NCBI RefSeq assembly: GCF_007362955.1
Contig: NZ_CP041696.1
Coordinates: 1 to 64,000 of the forward strand
Origin: Lysinibacillus fusiformis
GTDB taxonomy: Bacteria > Bacillota > Bacilli > Bacillales_A > Planococcaceae
DNA length: 64,000 bases
Reading direction: 5' to 3'
In this document: one piece after another, positions 48,931 to 57,402 of the stretch
Layout: each line of letters starts with the position of its first letter
Position numbering within the stretch: position 1 is the first letter of the stretch
The notes under the pieces: model-generated
The model's input: the letters and a program-made list of their open reading frames with translations, nothing else
The model's database searches: none
Told to the model about the DNA's origin: nothing
Program-made: the position numbers and the translations under genes

Positions 48931-49374
48931 TCACACGCGTGGTAATTTTTTTTCTCGACTATGTTTTTCTAGTTTGGACATGAGCGAATACAATGATTTT
49001 ATTTCTTCTTCTGATAATACATCTTCAAAAAATGAGGATTGAAAGTGAAGCTGACTTGGTGTTGCCGCATCAATCATCTGCTCACCTTTTACCGTTAGCG
49101 AAATCGTTTTTGTCTTCCAATTTTGCTTACGTTCAATCAGACCATCCTTTTCAAGTCGAGCAAGCATACGAGATATCCCACCTTGTGTGACCGTAACTTT
49201 CTCAGCTAACTGTGATTGCGTTAATGGTGCATATGTCTTGATTTGTATTAACACATCGAATTGGGCGGTTGTTAAATCGAAACGCTTTAAAAAATCATTC
49301 GATAGCTGATTACTTTGATTCGTAAAGCGCATCATACGCAACCAAGTAAGTGAGCCCAGTGTATGTTTTCGCAT
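48931..49374 (-). CDS. MarR-family regulator (MhqR-like)
   Basis: A 147-residue MarR/DUF24-independent winged-helix repressor ([49 protein letters not shown], about residues 34-83). The ATG at 49374 follows GGGAGGACAAAG, so the longer frame is not used. It resembles MhqR of B. subtilis, which controls quinone-responsive dioxygenases, and here lies directly upstream of such an operon. Its own promoter (TTGCGA-N17-TAAAGT on the minus strand) encloses a palindrome shared with that operon, indicating autorepression. Confidence 0.85.
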   Translation of the reverse strand: MRKHTLGSLTWLRMMRFTNQSNQLSNDFLKRFDLTTAQFDVLIQIKTYAPLTQSQLAEKVTVTQGGISRMLARLEKDGLIERKQNWKTKTISLTVKGEQMIDAATPSQLHFQSSFFEDVLSEEEIKSLYSLMSKLEKHSREKKLPRV

Positions 49375-49405
49375 CACTTTGTCCTCCCTTCTTTTGTACT
49401 GCACC

Positions 49406-49427
49406 ATCACTTTACCACGCAAGTGAT
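49406..49427. promoter_or_regulatory. palindromic operator before the marR gene
   Basis: ATCACTT and AAGTGAT flank 8 bases. The site lies between the -35 and -10 of the inferred marR promoter and matches the operator at 48897-48916. Confidence 0.7.
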
Positions 49428-49443
49428 AAGTTCGCAAGAAAAA

Positions 49444-49461
49444 CATCTCGAATATGAGATA
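49444..49461. promoter_or_regulatory. MhqR-box-like palindrome
   Basis: On the minus strand TATCTCATATTCGAGATG closely matches the B. subtilis MhqR operator consensus (TATCTCgAAtTCgAGATA, recalled). It lies about 25 bases upstream of the marR -35 element. Confidence 0.5.
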
Positions 49462-49469
49462 TTTTCAGT

Positions 49470-50090
49470 CTATAGAATACCATGCGTCGTAATTGGATGT
49501 AGATTCCCTTTAAAAGCAAATGAAATTCTTCCGGTTTCCTCAGACACAACCATAATCAGCGCATCGCTCCGTTCACTTAAGCCTATTGCAGCTCGATGTC
49601 TTGTGCCTAGTTTTTTTTCGCCCGTATAGATATCTGAAAGAGGCAGCACATTTGCCGCTGACACAATTTTATTATGATTTACTAATACAGCTCCATCATG
49701 CAGTGGACTTCCTGGGAAAAAAATAGATTCTAATAAAGAATGCGTTATTTCTGCTCCGATATGAATACCAGGTTTTAAGAAAGAATCAAGTGAATCTTCC
49801 CTCTGTACCACAATTAATCCACCATGCCTTCTCATCGACATATTCTGGACGCAATTTGATAGCTCTGGATATTTTTCAGTAAACGGTGACAAATAACAAT
49901 TTAAATAAAAAGTTGCAGCTTGCATTTCAATCTTTATAAATTTCTCTTTAATTTTTTCAAAATTTCCAAGTAGACAATTTGCTTCTGTATCCATTGCCTC
50001 TATACTTTGCTGTAACGACATGATGACTTGATTAAGTTCTTCTTTTACTGTTTGTTTCATTGGTGAAAAATCACAATTTGATTGATTCAT
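49470..50090 (-). CDS. cdaS: diadenylate cyclase, spore type
   Basis: A 206-residue DAC-domain protein that makes c-di-AMP from two ATP. Seen: an N-terminal two-helix region (about residues 1-70) typical of the autoinhibitory helices of CdaS, then the DAC domain with DGA (132-134, LHDGAVLV) and RHR (164-166, GTRHRAAIGLSE). It has no membrane segment or DisA DNA-binding part, and the length matches B. subtilis CdaS (about 207), which acts in the developing spore. It is monocistronic. Confidence 0.92.
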   Translation of the reverse strand: MNQSNCDFSPMKQTVKEELNQVIMSLQQSIEAMDTEANCLLGNFEKIKEKFIKIEMQAATFYLNCYLSPFTEKYPELSNCVQNMSMRRHGGLIVVQREDSLDSFLKPGIHIGAEITHSLLESIFFPGSPLHDGAVLVNHNKIVSAANVLPLSDIYTGEKKLGTRHRAAIGLSERSDALIMVVSEETGRISFAFKGNLHPITTHGIL

Positions 50091-50212
50091 AGAAACACGC
50101 CTCTTTTCTAACAGAATGATGGATCACCTCTTGTTATTTTTAGTTTCTCTATCTGAATTTTTTTTATTCGCTTTGAATGCACTTCAGCAATAATTTCCTT
50201 TTCAAAAAAGCA

Positions 50213-50253
50213 AGACGACTACCTGTTCAAAATTGAACAAGTAGTCGCCTATT
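50213..50253. terminator. bidirectional terminator near cdaS
   Basis: GACGACTACCTGTTCAA and TTGAACAAGTAGTCGC form a long near-perfect stem, followed by TATTTTTTG on the plus strand and by a T-rich stretch on the minus strand. Confidence 0.8.
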
Positions 50254-50269
50254 TTTTGTCTCGAAAGAT

Positions 50270-50418
50270 ATAAGTCGTGCACCATGTTGAGCAATTAATT
50301 ATAGCCTGACGCAAAATAACTACCAAAGGAAGTTTCAATAACTTATCAAAGGTACCTGCTGTTGCCCTGATAGTAAACAGCTTAGGGTAATTTTATAGGG
50401 AGATGGCATCTACCTATA
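50270..50418. other. structured intergenic segment of unknown nature
   Basis: About 150 bases with several potential pairings: CTGTT/AACAG within GGTACCTGCTGTTGCCCTG, and ATAGG-AGAT with ATCT-CCTAT at about 50395-50418. I could not match it to a known riboswitch. No reading frame is supported. Confidence 0.3.
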
Positions 50419-50462
50419 AAAGCACACGCCATTCTTAGAATATCTACCAATGGCGTGTGTTG
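50419..50462 (-). terminator. terminator of the 76-aa membrane protein gene
   Basis: ACACACGCCATT and AATGGCGTGTGC pair across 14 bases and are followed by TTTTATAGG on the minus strand. Confidence 0.82.
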
Positions 50463-50476
50463 AATTCACCTGGAAG

Positions 50477-50707
50477 TTACATAAGACCAGCACGAATTTT
50501 CTTGAAAATACTGTATGTAGTAAAAGCAGCTGCTGGTGCAAGGACTGCAATAAAGATAAGCCATACTTTCAAGCTTTCTGTTGACTTAAGTACTTCATAG
50601 TTTGTTGTAACATAAATAATAAGTCCGCCTAACAGTACATAGCTCAGCACGTTTGGAAAAATAACAAGTAAACGTAAAACAGCTGGTGGCATTTTTTGTT
50701 GATCCAT
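50477..50707 (-). CDS. small membrane protein of unknown function
   Basis: A 76-residue protein with two hydrophobic helices (about residues 12-32 and 45-66) and a basic C-terminus (KKIRAGLM). A GGGGAG site precedes the ATG and a strong terminator follows, so it is a real monocistronic gene. I recognise no family. Confidence 0.7.
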   Translation of the reverse strand: MDQQKMPPAVLRLLVIFPNVLSYVLLGGLIIYVTTNYEVLKSTESLKVWLIFIAVLAPAAAFTTYSIFKKIRAGLM

Positions 50708-50805
50708 ATAACCACTCCCCTTTTACTCAATTATACGTAAATCATCTATTAAACGCACTATATTTCTATCATTCACACTCACTTACTATAGAAGAGTCGT
50801 ATAGT

Positions 50806-52797
50806 TTAAACTTTATATTTACCTGCCGAGTGCTGTAAGTTATCTGCGGTTGTATTTAATATTTCGATGATAGTTGTCATTTCATTCATGCTTGTAGCTT
50901 GATCTTGGGCCATTCGAGCAACGGCATCTACACTTGCGGATGTCTGTTTTGTCAAATTAGAAACATCCTCCATCGTAGCCGTTAATTGCTCTGTACTTGC
51001 GGCAATTTCTTCAGTTGCACTCGATACGATATCCACTTGAGCTGCTAAAACCTGAACGTCATTGCAAATACCTTCAAAAGAATGCTGCGCCTCGTTTGCA
51101 ATGGCACGGCTAGTATTTAATACATTCGCTGTTGAATGAATAGCTTTTACAATTCCAGTCGTTTCATTTTGTACATTTACCACAACTTGCGAGATACGTT
51201 CAGCAGCCTCTTTCGATTCTTCAGCTAATTTTCGGACTTCTTCCGCTACAACGGCGAAACCTTTCCCTGATTCACCAGCTCGTGCTGCTTCAATAGACGC
51301 ATTCAATGCAAGTAAATTTGTTTGATCGGAAATGCCTGTTATAACATTTGTAAATTCGCCTATCTTTTCTGATAGTTTTTCTAAATTCTCTGTACATGAA
51401 ACTGATATATTTGTTTTTTCATATACCTCTACTAATTGTTTAAGTAAACGATTTATCGTTTGAAGACCGTCATTCGAATTTTCCTCCGTATTACGAGAAA
51501 TCGAAGAAATTTCTGCAATGGATTGTGAAATATGCTGAATACCTCTTGCCAATTCTTCCATGGAATGAGCACTATCTTCTGTATTTTTCTGTTGGGCAAA
51601 CGAAGTTTGAGCAACCTGTCTTGATTCTTTTTGAATAACTTCGGATGAATCAAGTGTATGATGGGCATTCTCATATATACTGTAGGTCGCTTCTTTAATT
51701 TGCAAAGCCTCCTGTTTCAAGCCACTCATAATTTGCTGGAAGTTTTCCATCATTCCATTAAAAGATTTAACCAATTGACCAATCTCATCTTTTGACGTTA
51801 CTTTAATTCGCTTCGTCAAATCAGCCTCTCCTCTGCTAATCTCCTCTAATGAATTACGTACACTTAAAATCCGTGAAACTTGTCTAGAGATTGTTAGACT
51901 CGTTGTAAAGAAAATCACACAGACTACAATTATAGCAGCAATTATTGTACCTATTAATATATTTGAGAGAATTGCATTTGAAACAACAATCGCCAAATAT
52001 GTACCATTTGATAATGGCTTCACATATTGTGTCACGCGTATTCCTTCATATCTTCCAGAAAACTCAGGTACATTCGTGCTAAATTTCTCCTTTGTAAACC
52101 CAATATCCGCCAAATCTTTGTCCGCTGTTGCAACCATGATATTTCCTGCGTCATTTACAACCGCGGCAAATAGCACAGTTGAAGACAAATATTTGTTTAG
52201 TTCCTTTATATAATATTCACTACCGATACTTGCTTCTAAATCTAATAGCTGTTGTCCATGTCGAGCTACTTGTACAATCTTCGGTGTAGCTGGATTCCAA
52301 CTACTAACACCAACAAACTTAAAAAACTTATCATCTATATCTCGATTTTGTGCTTTTTGAACAATTTCTGTGGCACGTCCATCTAATAGCTGCATATATT
52401 CTGCCGCTTGTCCATTAGGATCCGAGCCAAAGTTAAAGTCAATTGATGGTGCTACTGATGTGACGGTCGTATTCCCCTGGTCATTGGTACTCCAAATTTC
52501 GTCAATACCACCGCGTTCAGCAATAGCCTTTAAATCTTCATATGTAGCACCTTTGTCAATAATGTACGAAGCCATCACTGATTCGGCAATCATTTCTTTT
52601 TCCATAATTTCTTCTGCTTTTGTCCTCGCTTGAATAGCCCCTTCCATGCCCATAACAATCGAGTTGGCAAGAGCTTCGCCATTATTCTTTACACTTTTAT
52701 TAGTTGCTTGAAAAATATAAGTAGCGAATGCGCCAATTACTATCACCACCATGCCCATAATTACCAACATCATTTTCCATTTCATAGATTTCTCCAT
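50806..52797 (-). CDS. methyl-accepting chemotaxis protein
   Basis: A 663-residue transmembrane chemoreceptor: TM1 at about residues 9-29, an extracytoplasmic CACHE-type ligand domain to about 280, TM2 at about 283-306, HAMP at about 307-360, and a long cytoplasmic signalling coiled coil with the hairpin tip ISDQTNLLALNASIEAARAG and EEVRKLAEES. It feeds CheA/CheW signalling. No C-terminal CheR-binding pentapeptide was seen. The ribosome binding site is an unusual G-run (GGGGGGATAG). The ligand is unknown. Confidence 0.93.
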   Translation of the reverse strand: MEKSMKWKMMLVIMGMVVIVIGAFATYIFQATNKSVKNNGEALANSIVMGMEGAIQARTKAEEIMEKEMIAESVMASYIIDKGATYEDLKAIAERGGIDEIWSTNDQGNTTVTSVAPSIDFNFGSDPNGQAAEYMQLLDGRATEIVQKAQNRDIDDKFFKFVGVSSWNPATPKIVQVARHGQQLLDLEASIGSEYYIKELNKYLSSTVLFAAVVNDAGNIMVATADKDLADIGFTKEKFSTNVPEFSGRYEGIRVTQYVKPLSNGTYLAIVVSNAILSNILIGTIIAAIIVVCVIFFTTSLTISRQVSRILSVRNSLEEISRGEADLTKRIKVTSKDEIGQLVKSFNGMMENFQQIMSGLKQEALQIKEATYSIYENAHHTLDSSEVIQKESRQVAQTSFAQQKNTEDSAHSMEELARGIQHISQSIAEISSISRNTEENSNDGLQTINRLLKQLVEVYEKTNISVSCTENLEKLSEKIGEFTNVITGISDQTNLLALNASIEAARAGESGKGFAVVAEEVRKLAEESKEAAERISQVVVNVQNETTGIVKAIHSTANVLNTSRAIANEAQHSFEGICNDVQVLAAQVDIVSSATEEIAASTEQLTATMEDVSNLTKQTSASVDAVARMAQDQATSMNEMTTIIEILNTTADNLQHSAGKYKV

Positions 52798-53002
52798 TGC
52801 CTATCCCCCCGGATACGGTTTTTTTCATTCATCATACAATATAAATCCAATTTGTATAGATACCCCCTATAAAATCGCCATAAAATTACAATTCAAAGGT
52901 CTATTTAGCACGTTTTTTGTCAAATTAACCTTCATTTAATGAATTATACTTTTATGTCATTCCTTATATTTAGAACTATAGCCCCTGTTAAAGTAATGAA
53001 AA
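52798..53002. other. intergenic region upstream of the chemoreceptor gene
   Basis: AT-rich region holding the chemoreceptor promoter. I found no convincing sigma-A or sigma-D match and no gene. Confidence 0.35.
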
Positions 53003-53045
53003 AACACCTTTTCTAATGAACTATCATCAAAAAAGGTGTCTTTTC
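53003..53045. terminator. rnz terminator (bidirectional)
   Basis: ACACCTTTT and AAAAGGTGT form the stem on either strand, with T-runs at each end; it lies about 40 bases past the rnz stop codon. Confidence 0.82.
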
Positions 53046-53080
53046 TATAGGGCTTGATTCAATACTTCTATACAATTATT

Positions 53081-54022
53081 TTAAAGTAATTTATTACTAT
53101 TCCAAGTGAACACTGCTTGATCATAAGTTAGGAATGTTTGTGGGAAAATTTCTTGCGCTTGAGCTAGGAAAATTGGTAGATCATGTGGCAAAAATCGTGC
53201 ACTTAAATGATTGAGGAGTAAAAATTTCGCATCTGCTCGACTTGCAACCATAGCGGCTTCCACATTTGTGGAATGTCCATAGTTTGCAGCCAATTGCGTT
53301 GTATCGCCATCAAACGTCGCTTCATGAATCACAATATCTGCCTGCTCCGCAAGCGATATCGCCTCTTCACAGAATTTTGTATCGCCTAAAATGGTAAGCG
53401 TGAAGCCTTTTTTCGGTGGTGTTACAACATCAGTAGCTTTGATAATTGTTCCATTTTCAAGCTCAACATTGCTCCCTCTCTTTAACTGGCCAAGCAGTGG
53501 ACCCTTTGGCACGCCGAAAGCTTGGACTTTCTCCATTAGCAATTCGCCCGGTAATTCCTTTTGCTCAATTCGGTAACCAAAACATGGTACAACATGCCGT
53601 AATGCACTCGCTCGTACAGTAAATTGTATATCCTCATAAATAACACCTTCGTGTACTTCTACAAATTGCAGCGGATACGTTAAATGGGTTTTCGATAATG
53701 CCAATGTCAGCTCAACCCATTGCTGTAATCCTGCTGGCCCAAAAATCGTTAATGGCTCATCTCCTCCTTGAAAGGAACGAGAGCTAAGAAATCCTGGCAG
53801 ACCAAAAATATGATCGCCATGCAAATGGGTGATGAATATTTTCGTTACTTTACGTGGTTTTAGGGATGTTTGCAATATTTGGTGCTGGGTCGCTTCTCCA
53901 CAATCAAAAAGCCACATTTCACCAATTTCATCTAGAAGCTTTACCATTAGAGCACTCGTATTACGCTCTTTTGAAGGCATGCCTGCGCCTGTCCCTAAAA
54001 AATGTAGTTGCACATATGCCAC
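53081..54022 (-). CDS. rnz: ribonuclease Z (tRNA 3' endonuclease)
   Basis: A 313-residue short-form RNase Z that trims tRNA precursors lacking an encoded CCA. Seen: the zinc motif THLHGDHIFGLPG (His66, His68, Asp70, His71), HVVPCFGYR, the later GDTKFCEEA and HSTNVEAAMVA with its His, and HLSARF at the C-terminal end. The flexible arm (KKLPGELL-like EQKELPGELLMEK) is present. Length is typical (about 307-315). It is transcribed alone. Confidence 0.94.
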   Translation of the reverse strand: MAYVQLHFLGTGAGMPSKERNTSALMVKLLDEIGEMWLFDCGEATQHQILQTSLKPRKVTKIFITHLHGDHIFGLPGFLSSRSFQGGDEPLTIFGPAGLQQWVELTLALSKTHLTYPLQFVEVHEGVIYEDIQFTVRASALRHVVPCFGYRIEQKELPGELLMEKVQAFGVPKGPLLGQLKRGSNVELENGTIIKATDVVTPPKKGFTLTILGDTKFCEEAISLAEQADIVIHEATFDGDTTQLAANYGHSTNVEAAMVASRADAKFLLLNHLSARFLPHDLPIFLAQAQEIFPQTFLTYDQAVFTWNSNKLL

Positions 54023-54096
54023 CTCAATTCTTTTTCTGTCGTTCTATTGTACCTTATTGCTGAAAATAAGAAAAACCTTTGGTGACAAGCTTTCTC

Positions 54097-54636
54097 TGAA
54101 CTGCGCCCCAATTGTTAGACACCATCTAACAATTGGAGGTGCAATTTTTCTATGGTCAAATATACTGCCGAAAATAAATTACAAGCTGTTGAGCGTTACT
54201 TATGTGGAAATGGAAGTTCCTACTGATATAGCTAAATCTTTGGGAACTGATAATAAAGCAATCCTTAAATGGGGAAACAATTCGAACATAATGGGGTAGA
54301 TGCTTTTTGCATTCAGATTAGGGCTGGCACTATCAAATGAAGAAATATCGTCGCGCCTTAGAATCAAGAGGGATTGTTCAAAGTATGTCTCGTAAAGGAA
54401 ACTGTTACGACAACGCTGTCATGGAGAATTTCTTTGGAATTATGAAATCTGAATTCCTTTACATGAGGGAATTTGAAAGTATAGAGAATTTTAAAATAGA
54501 ATTAGAAAAATATATCAATTACTATAATACGAAACGGATTAAGGCAAAATTAAAAACGAGTCCGGTTCAATACCGGACTCATTTTACCCAATCTGCCTAA
54601 TGAAATAACCATGTCTAACTTTTAGGGGTCACTTCA
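54097..54636 (+). mobile_element. internally deleted IS3-family (IS150-like) element
   Basis: A 540-base remnant bounded by terminal inverted repeats TGAACTGCGCCCCA...GTTAGAC and (from the right) TGAAGTGACCCCTA...GTTAGACA. A 3-bp direct repeat CTC flanks it (54094-54096 and 54637-54639). Inside are a decayed start of OrfA (KYTAENKLQAVERYL from a good ATG) and the 3' end of OrfB; the middle, with the first catalytic residues, is missing. It cannot move on its own but could be acted on by a relative. Confidence 0.85.
54337..54600 (+). pseudogene. C-terminal fragment of an IS3-family OrfB transposase
   Basis: About 87 residues of the rve integrase domain: SRKGNCYDNAVMENFFGIMK contains the last catalytic Glu of the DDE triad (in MENFFG), and YYNTKRIKAKLKTSPVQYR is the usual C-terminal signature. 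The upstream two thirds of OrfB are deleted. Confidence 0.85.
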
Positions 54637-54708
54637 CTCCCAAAGGTTTTTCCTTTATCCAGCATTAACGGTCAGTATTTTATCTGTTCCGAAAGCGAAG
54701 CGTCAGGT

Positions 54709-54946
54709 ACAAAACGCCCACCTCAAGTGGAAAGATGAGAACGAGTACACTAAGTGGGCGATCAACTGACCGTAAAAGCCCGATTGGTTCGGGGCAACAG
54801 ATGTTTTATGTGCGAAAGCGAAGCGGCAGCGACAGGATGTTGGTCACACAAGCTTTTTCACAGGATGTGAAGGTTTTAGCTTGTGTTCCTCTATTTATTG
54901 TGGGGGATGAAGAAAACCCCCACTGATTGAAGTTTCACTTTATTTC
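54709..54946 (-). repeat. dispersed structured repeat, copy C with a 115-base insertion
   Basis: On the minus strand it starts at the stop codon of the methyltransferase gene (AAAGTGAAACTTCAATCAG), continues with CAGTGGGGG/CCCCCAC, then has about 115 bases absent from copies A and B before resuming at GAACCAATCGGGCTTTTACG. The insertion carries a nested hairpin (CACAAGCT...AGCTTGTG enclosing TTCACA-TCC-TGTGAA, about 54845-54885). The first hairpin may act as a terminator for the upstream operon. Confidence 0.8.
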
Positions 54947-55776
54947 GGTTCCCAGGATACAAGTGCAGCATGGAAATCATGACGGTAAAAAAAACGTCCG
55001 TCTTTTTCTTCTATAAATGGTGCGAGCGACTCTTCGATATGGGCTCTGCTAAAATCCGAATTCAGTATTTTTTTACTCTGTGTTGTGACAAGTTGCTCAT
55101 ACGTTTCGTATTCATATACACGTTTCAACGGAAGTATTTTGCATTCTGCATAAATGTTCATCTCATACAGCAAATTCAAAAATTCAATATAATCTCTTCG
55201 TGGAAACTTGATATCATAGCCATACTTTGCATGCAATATTTCATAATGCGGTTGGATCGGGCCTGTCGTCATTCCGATAATAGCACGTTTTTTGGCAAGA
55301 CGATTCATATGGTAAAGGGCCGATTTAATTTCATACATACGGTAAAAACAATTCACACCGATTACAATATCATGCGCTTTCATGTCATTTTCACCAAGCT
55401 CTTCCCATTTTGCGTGAACATAAGAAACATGTTCCTGATCTTGTAAGCAACTTTGTAAATACGTCAGTATACTTTCTGAGCTATCGACACATGTCAGCTC
55501 GCGAACATAATCAGCTAGTGGAAATGTATAATTACCCCAGCCAGGTCCGATTTCAAGGACTGAATGTTCTGGCTGAATAGTTCCTTTAATTTCTTCAAAA
55601 ATACGTGCAGCATATGGATCTATTTGTCCCGTTTTTTTCCGTGCTATCGATTGTGACCAAAACTGTTCCTCTAAATGATCATTAACCATTCGTTCAGGCA
55701 TGTGCCCTTGCCAATCCTTCATACCCTCTTGCCATAATGCCTCATAATCAATGGCTAACGGACCCTTTCTTGTCAT
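54940..55776 (-). CDS. class I SAM-dependent methyltransferase
   Basis: A 278-residue methyltransferase with motif I VLEIGPGWGNYTFPLA (about residues 72-87), acidic motif II LTCVDSSES, and a post-I HAKWEELGENDMKAHDIVIG. Its start overlaps the cobQ stop codon (ATGA), so it is the last gene of the cobalamin operon. It is not one of the known corrin-ring methylases. It may act on a cobalamin-related ligand or substrate, or be an unrelated passenger. Confidence 0.75.
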   Translation of the reverse strand: MTRKGPLAIDYEALWQEGMKDWQGHMPERMVNDHLEEQFWSQSIARKKTGQIDPYAARIFEEIKGTIQPEHSVLEIGPGWGNYTFPLADYVRELTCVDSSESILTYLQSCLQDQEHVSYVHAKWEELGENDMKAHDIVIGVNCFYRMYEIKSALYHMNRLAKKRAIIGMTTGPIQPHYEILHAKYGYDIKFPRRDYIEFLNLLYEMNIYAECKILPLKRVYEYETYEQLVTTQSKKILNSDFSRAHIEESLAPFIEEKDGRFFYRHDFHAALVSWEPK

Positions 55777-57272
55777 ACGTTTACCTCTATATTTATAATT
55801 TCGTATATTTTTTCCATATCAAGATTGGCACGAACATGTGTAGCAAGCATATTGTACGCATCTTCTCTACGTTCTGCATCACTTTTTACATCACTCGGTA
55901 ACGCAGTAAGCCCCTTTTTCACACGAATGTCATTGACGAGCTGACGCGTAAAGGTACGATTATGGAATAAACCATGGAAATACGTTCCAATTACTTGCTC
56001 ATCTGCACTCACCGCTCCGTCCTGTCGACCATCTACTAGCTGCAAAAATGGTGCTACTTCATCACGCAGAATTGTTGTACGACCAAGGTGAATCTCATAG
56101 CCTGTAAACGTATCATTCCCGCGTGTTCCAGTCATTTGTACAGTCTTTTTATCCCCAACGAAAACTGTTTCCATAGGCAGTAGCCCTAAGCCTTGAGCCG
56201 AATCGCCGTTCCCTTCTACAGCATCTGGGTCAAGTAGCGTTTCACCTAGCATTTGAAAACCACCGCAAATGCCAATAATTTTCGTTCCACGTACACGTAA
56301 GTTGTCAATAGCTTGCTCAAAGCCGTGTTCCTTTAACCATGCTAAATCATCCATCGTACTTTTTGTACCTGGTAATATTAGTAAATCCGGTGTGCCAAGC
56401 TCTGCAACATTACCAATTAATCGTACACCAACCTCTGGCTCATCAAAAAATGGATCTACATCGGTAAAATTTGAAATTCTCGGCAAACGAATCATCGCAA
56501 TATCAACCAAAAATTCTCCAGGCTTTGGCTTTTTAAAACGTAATGAAGATAATGCAAGTGAGTCCTCTGCCTCAATATTGACATCTACATATGGCACGAC
56601 GCCTAAAACAGGAATGCCTGTTTCACGCTCCACCCATTCAATACCATCATCGAGTAACTCACGCATACCTCTGAATTTATTAATAATTAACCCTTTCACC
56701 CGTGCGCGTTCTGCCTCATCGAGCAATGCTAACGTCCCGATAATCGATGCAAACACACCCCCACGATCAATATCCGCAACTAAAACAACTGCTGCATCAG
56801 CTAAGTGAGCCATTCGCATATTCGCAATATCGCGATCCTTTAAATTGATTTCTGCTGGGCTTCCTGCGCCTTCAAGCACAATCACATCATATGTATTTTG
56901 TAATGTTCGTACAGACTTTTCAACGATGGGCATCGCCTCCTGCACAAATTTATTGCGATAACTCTTCGCGTCCATGTTCAAAAAATGCTTGCCATGAACA
57001 ATGACTTCGGAAACCATATCCTGCTTTGGCTTTAGTAAAATCGGGTTCATATCAGTCGTAGCAATCACACGCGCTGCTTCTGCTTGTACACCTTGCGCAC
57101 GGCCGATTTCACCACCATCTACCGTCACAAATGAATTAAGCGCCATATTTTGCGACTTAAAGGGTACTACCTTTAGACCCGCATCAGAAAAAATACGGCA
57201 TAATGCAGTACAAATCATGCTTTTCCCGACGTCAGAAGCTGTTCCTTGAATCATAATTGATTTTGCTGGCAC
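55773..57272 (-). CDS. cobQ: cobyric acid synthase (glutamine-hydrolysing)
   Basis: A 499-residue amidotransferase that amidates four carboxylates of adenosylcobyrinic acid a,c-diamide. Seen: the N-terminal ATP domain GTASDVGKSMICTALCR, DRGGVFASIIGT, and a C-terminal class I glutaminase domain with the nucleophile in GICGGFQMLG and the His in GTYFHGLFHN. A GTG start at 57272 follows GGGAGGAAAG, favoured over the upstream ATG. It lies after a hairpin-bearing gap from cobO. Also called cbiP. Confidence 0.95.
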   Translation of the reverse strand: MPAKSIMIQGTASDVGKSMICTALCRIFSDAGLKVVPFKSQNMALNSFVTVDGGEIGRAQGVQAEAARVIATTDMNPILLKPKQDMVSEVIVHGKHFLNMDAKSYRNKFVQEAMPIVEKSVRTLQNTYDVIVLEGAGSPAEINLKDRDIANMRMAHLADAAVVLVADIDRGGVFASIIGTLALLDEAERARVKGLIINKFRGMRELLDDGIEWVERETGIPVLGVVPYVDVNIEAEDSLALSSLRFKKPKPGEFLVDIAMIRLPRISNFTDVDPFFDEPEVGVRLIGNVAELGTPDLLILPGTKSTMDDLAWLKEHGFEQAIDNLRVRGTKIIGICGGFQMLGETLLDPDAVEGNGDSAQGLGLLPMETVFVGDKKTVQMTGTRGNDTFTGYEIHLGRTTILRDEVAPFLQLVDGRQDGAVSADEQVIGTYFHGLFHNRTFTRQLVNDIRVKKGLTALPSDVKSDAERREDAYNMLATHVRANLDMEKIYEIINIEVNV

Positions 57273-57301
57273 ACTCTTTCCTCCCATCACTTTTACAGAA
57301 G

Positions 57302-57351
57302 GTTATTTTTATTCAGGCAGTCGCTCAACTCCGTCTGAATAAAAAATAAAC
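57302..57351. terminator. hairpin between cobO and cobQ
   Basis: TTATTTTTATTCAG and CTGAATAAAAAATAA flank an 18-base loop, with U-rich ends on both strands. It may attenuate transcription so that cobQ is expressed less than the upstream genes, or mark a unit boundary. A 12-bp palindrome (CACCTATAGGTG, 57369-57380) lies beside it. Confidence 0.5.
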
Positions 57352-57402
57352 TCCTCTCTTTATCGCAACACCTATAGGTGAGAACTCTCTATGATTATCT
57401 AA

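Larger units (their letters stand above)
54070..54652. terminator. terminator hairpin split by an insertion element
   Basis: GAAAAACCTTTGG (54070-54082) and CCAAAGGTTTTTC (54640-54652) are perfectly complementary but 557 bases apart. Deleting the IS3-like element and one CTC copy brings them together as a 13-bp stem with a 14-base loop and T-runs. It would originally have terminated transcription arriving on the minus strand from the cobQ-methyltransferase unit or on the plus strand. Confidence 0.7.

Noticed and set aside
50270..50418. Possible M-box, c-di-GMP or c-di-AMP riboswitch
   Set aside because: Isolated words resemble parts of these classes, but the conserved cores are missing and no downstream gene in the right orientation exists.
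56269..56808. 179-codon plus-strand frame opposite cobQ
   Set aside because: Antisense shadow of cobQ with Ser/Pro-rich translation and no start context.
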